In this document: positions 63,895 to 64,000 of the stretch, piece after piece
Layout: the number at the start of each line of letters is the position of its first letter
Numbering within the stretch: the first letter of the stretch is position 1
Assembly: GCA_020466095.1 (NCBI GenBank)
Contig: CM035808.1
Location: 71,325,152 to 71,389,151, forward strand
DNA from: Chlorops oryzae
Lineage: Eukaryota; Arthropoda; Insecta; Diptera; Chloropidae
Length of the DNA stretch: 64,000 bases
Direction of reading: 5' to 3'
Made by a program: the position numbers and the translations under genes
The notes under the pieces: generated by a model
Told to the model about the DNA's origin: nothing
The model's input: the letters and a program-made list of their open reading frames with translations, nothing else
The model's database searches: none

Positions 63895-64000
63895 ATTGTT
63901 ATCGAATCAAAATGACTGAAAAAGTTGTACTTATAATTAAACACTTTCACAACATGAAAAAAATATGTTTGTATTTTTATAAAATTTTTATTCTAAGAAA

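Overview
The window looks like a transposon graveyard in an animal nuclear genome, most likely a dipteran insect. It is AT-rich. Almost all recognisable coding sequence belongs to mobile elements, and genes sit in eukaryotic fashion with short spliced introns. A mariner of the irritans (Himar1) type, Ty3/gypsy and BEL/Pao retrotransposons, a Foldback-like element, PIF/Harbinger, a Helitron and a Polinton-type DNA polymerase element all occur. No ordinary host gene, rRNA, tRNA or CRISPR array was recognised.

Layout. 1.2-2.7 kb: a palindromic MITE, a degenerate dispersed repeat and a terminal piece of a TA-targeting transposon. 2.7-9.8 kb: decayed gypsy element A (minus strand), broken by several insertions. 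9.8-11.8 kb: a DNA transposon with ~200-bp inverted ends and a spliced, 5'-truncated transposase, lying between TA runs. 12.2-15.8 kb: a related gypsy element B that has lost its reverse transcriptase. 16.2-19.4 kb: small fragments, including an adenain-like protease tail and a possible PolB tail pointing at each other. 19.4-28.5 kb: gypsy element C with both LTRs, PBS, PPT and a 4-bp target duplication; it carries an apparently intact Ulp1/SENP-type cysteine protease gene where an envelope gene would otherwise sit.

29-49 kb is a nest. An unclassified DDE transposon (X, minus strand) was split by a BEL/Pao element (5-bp duplication) and carries a Himar1-type mariner near its 5' end. The mariner was itself split by a Foldback-like element (9-bp duplication). 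A tandem duplication then copied about 6.7 kb of this nest (35,006-41,735 and 41,741-49,089).

49.3-56.5 kb: a Polinton/Maverick-type protein-primed DNA polymerase element (minus strand), interrupted by a complete PIF/Harbinger transposon (ATT duplication) and a TTAA-flanked MITE. 57.3-58.2 kb: two tandem-repeat arrays. 58.4-62.5 kb: a Helitron with decayed helicase, an 18-bp minisatellite and a canonical 3' hairpin plus CTAG end. 62.7-64 kb: a diverged local duplication, a hammerhead-ribozyme fold of the Penelope/retrozyme type on the minus strand, and a SAM-like exon remnant.

Nearly all element genes carry frameshifts, stops or deletions. The Ulp1-like ORF and the Harbinger Myb-like gene are the cleanest reading frames. 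These elements share no pathway; what links them is the insertion order read from target duplications and nesting.
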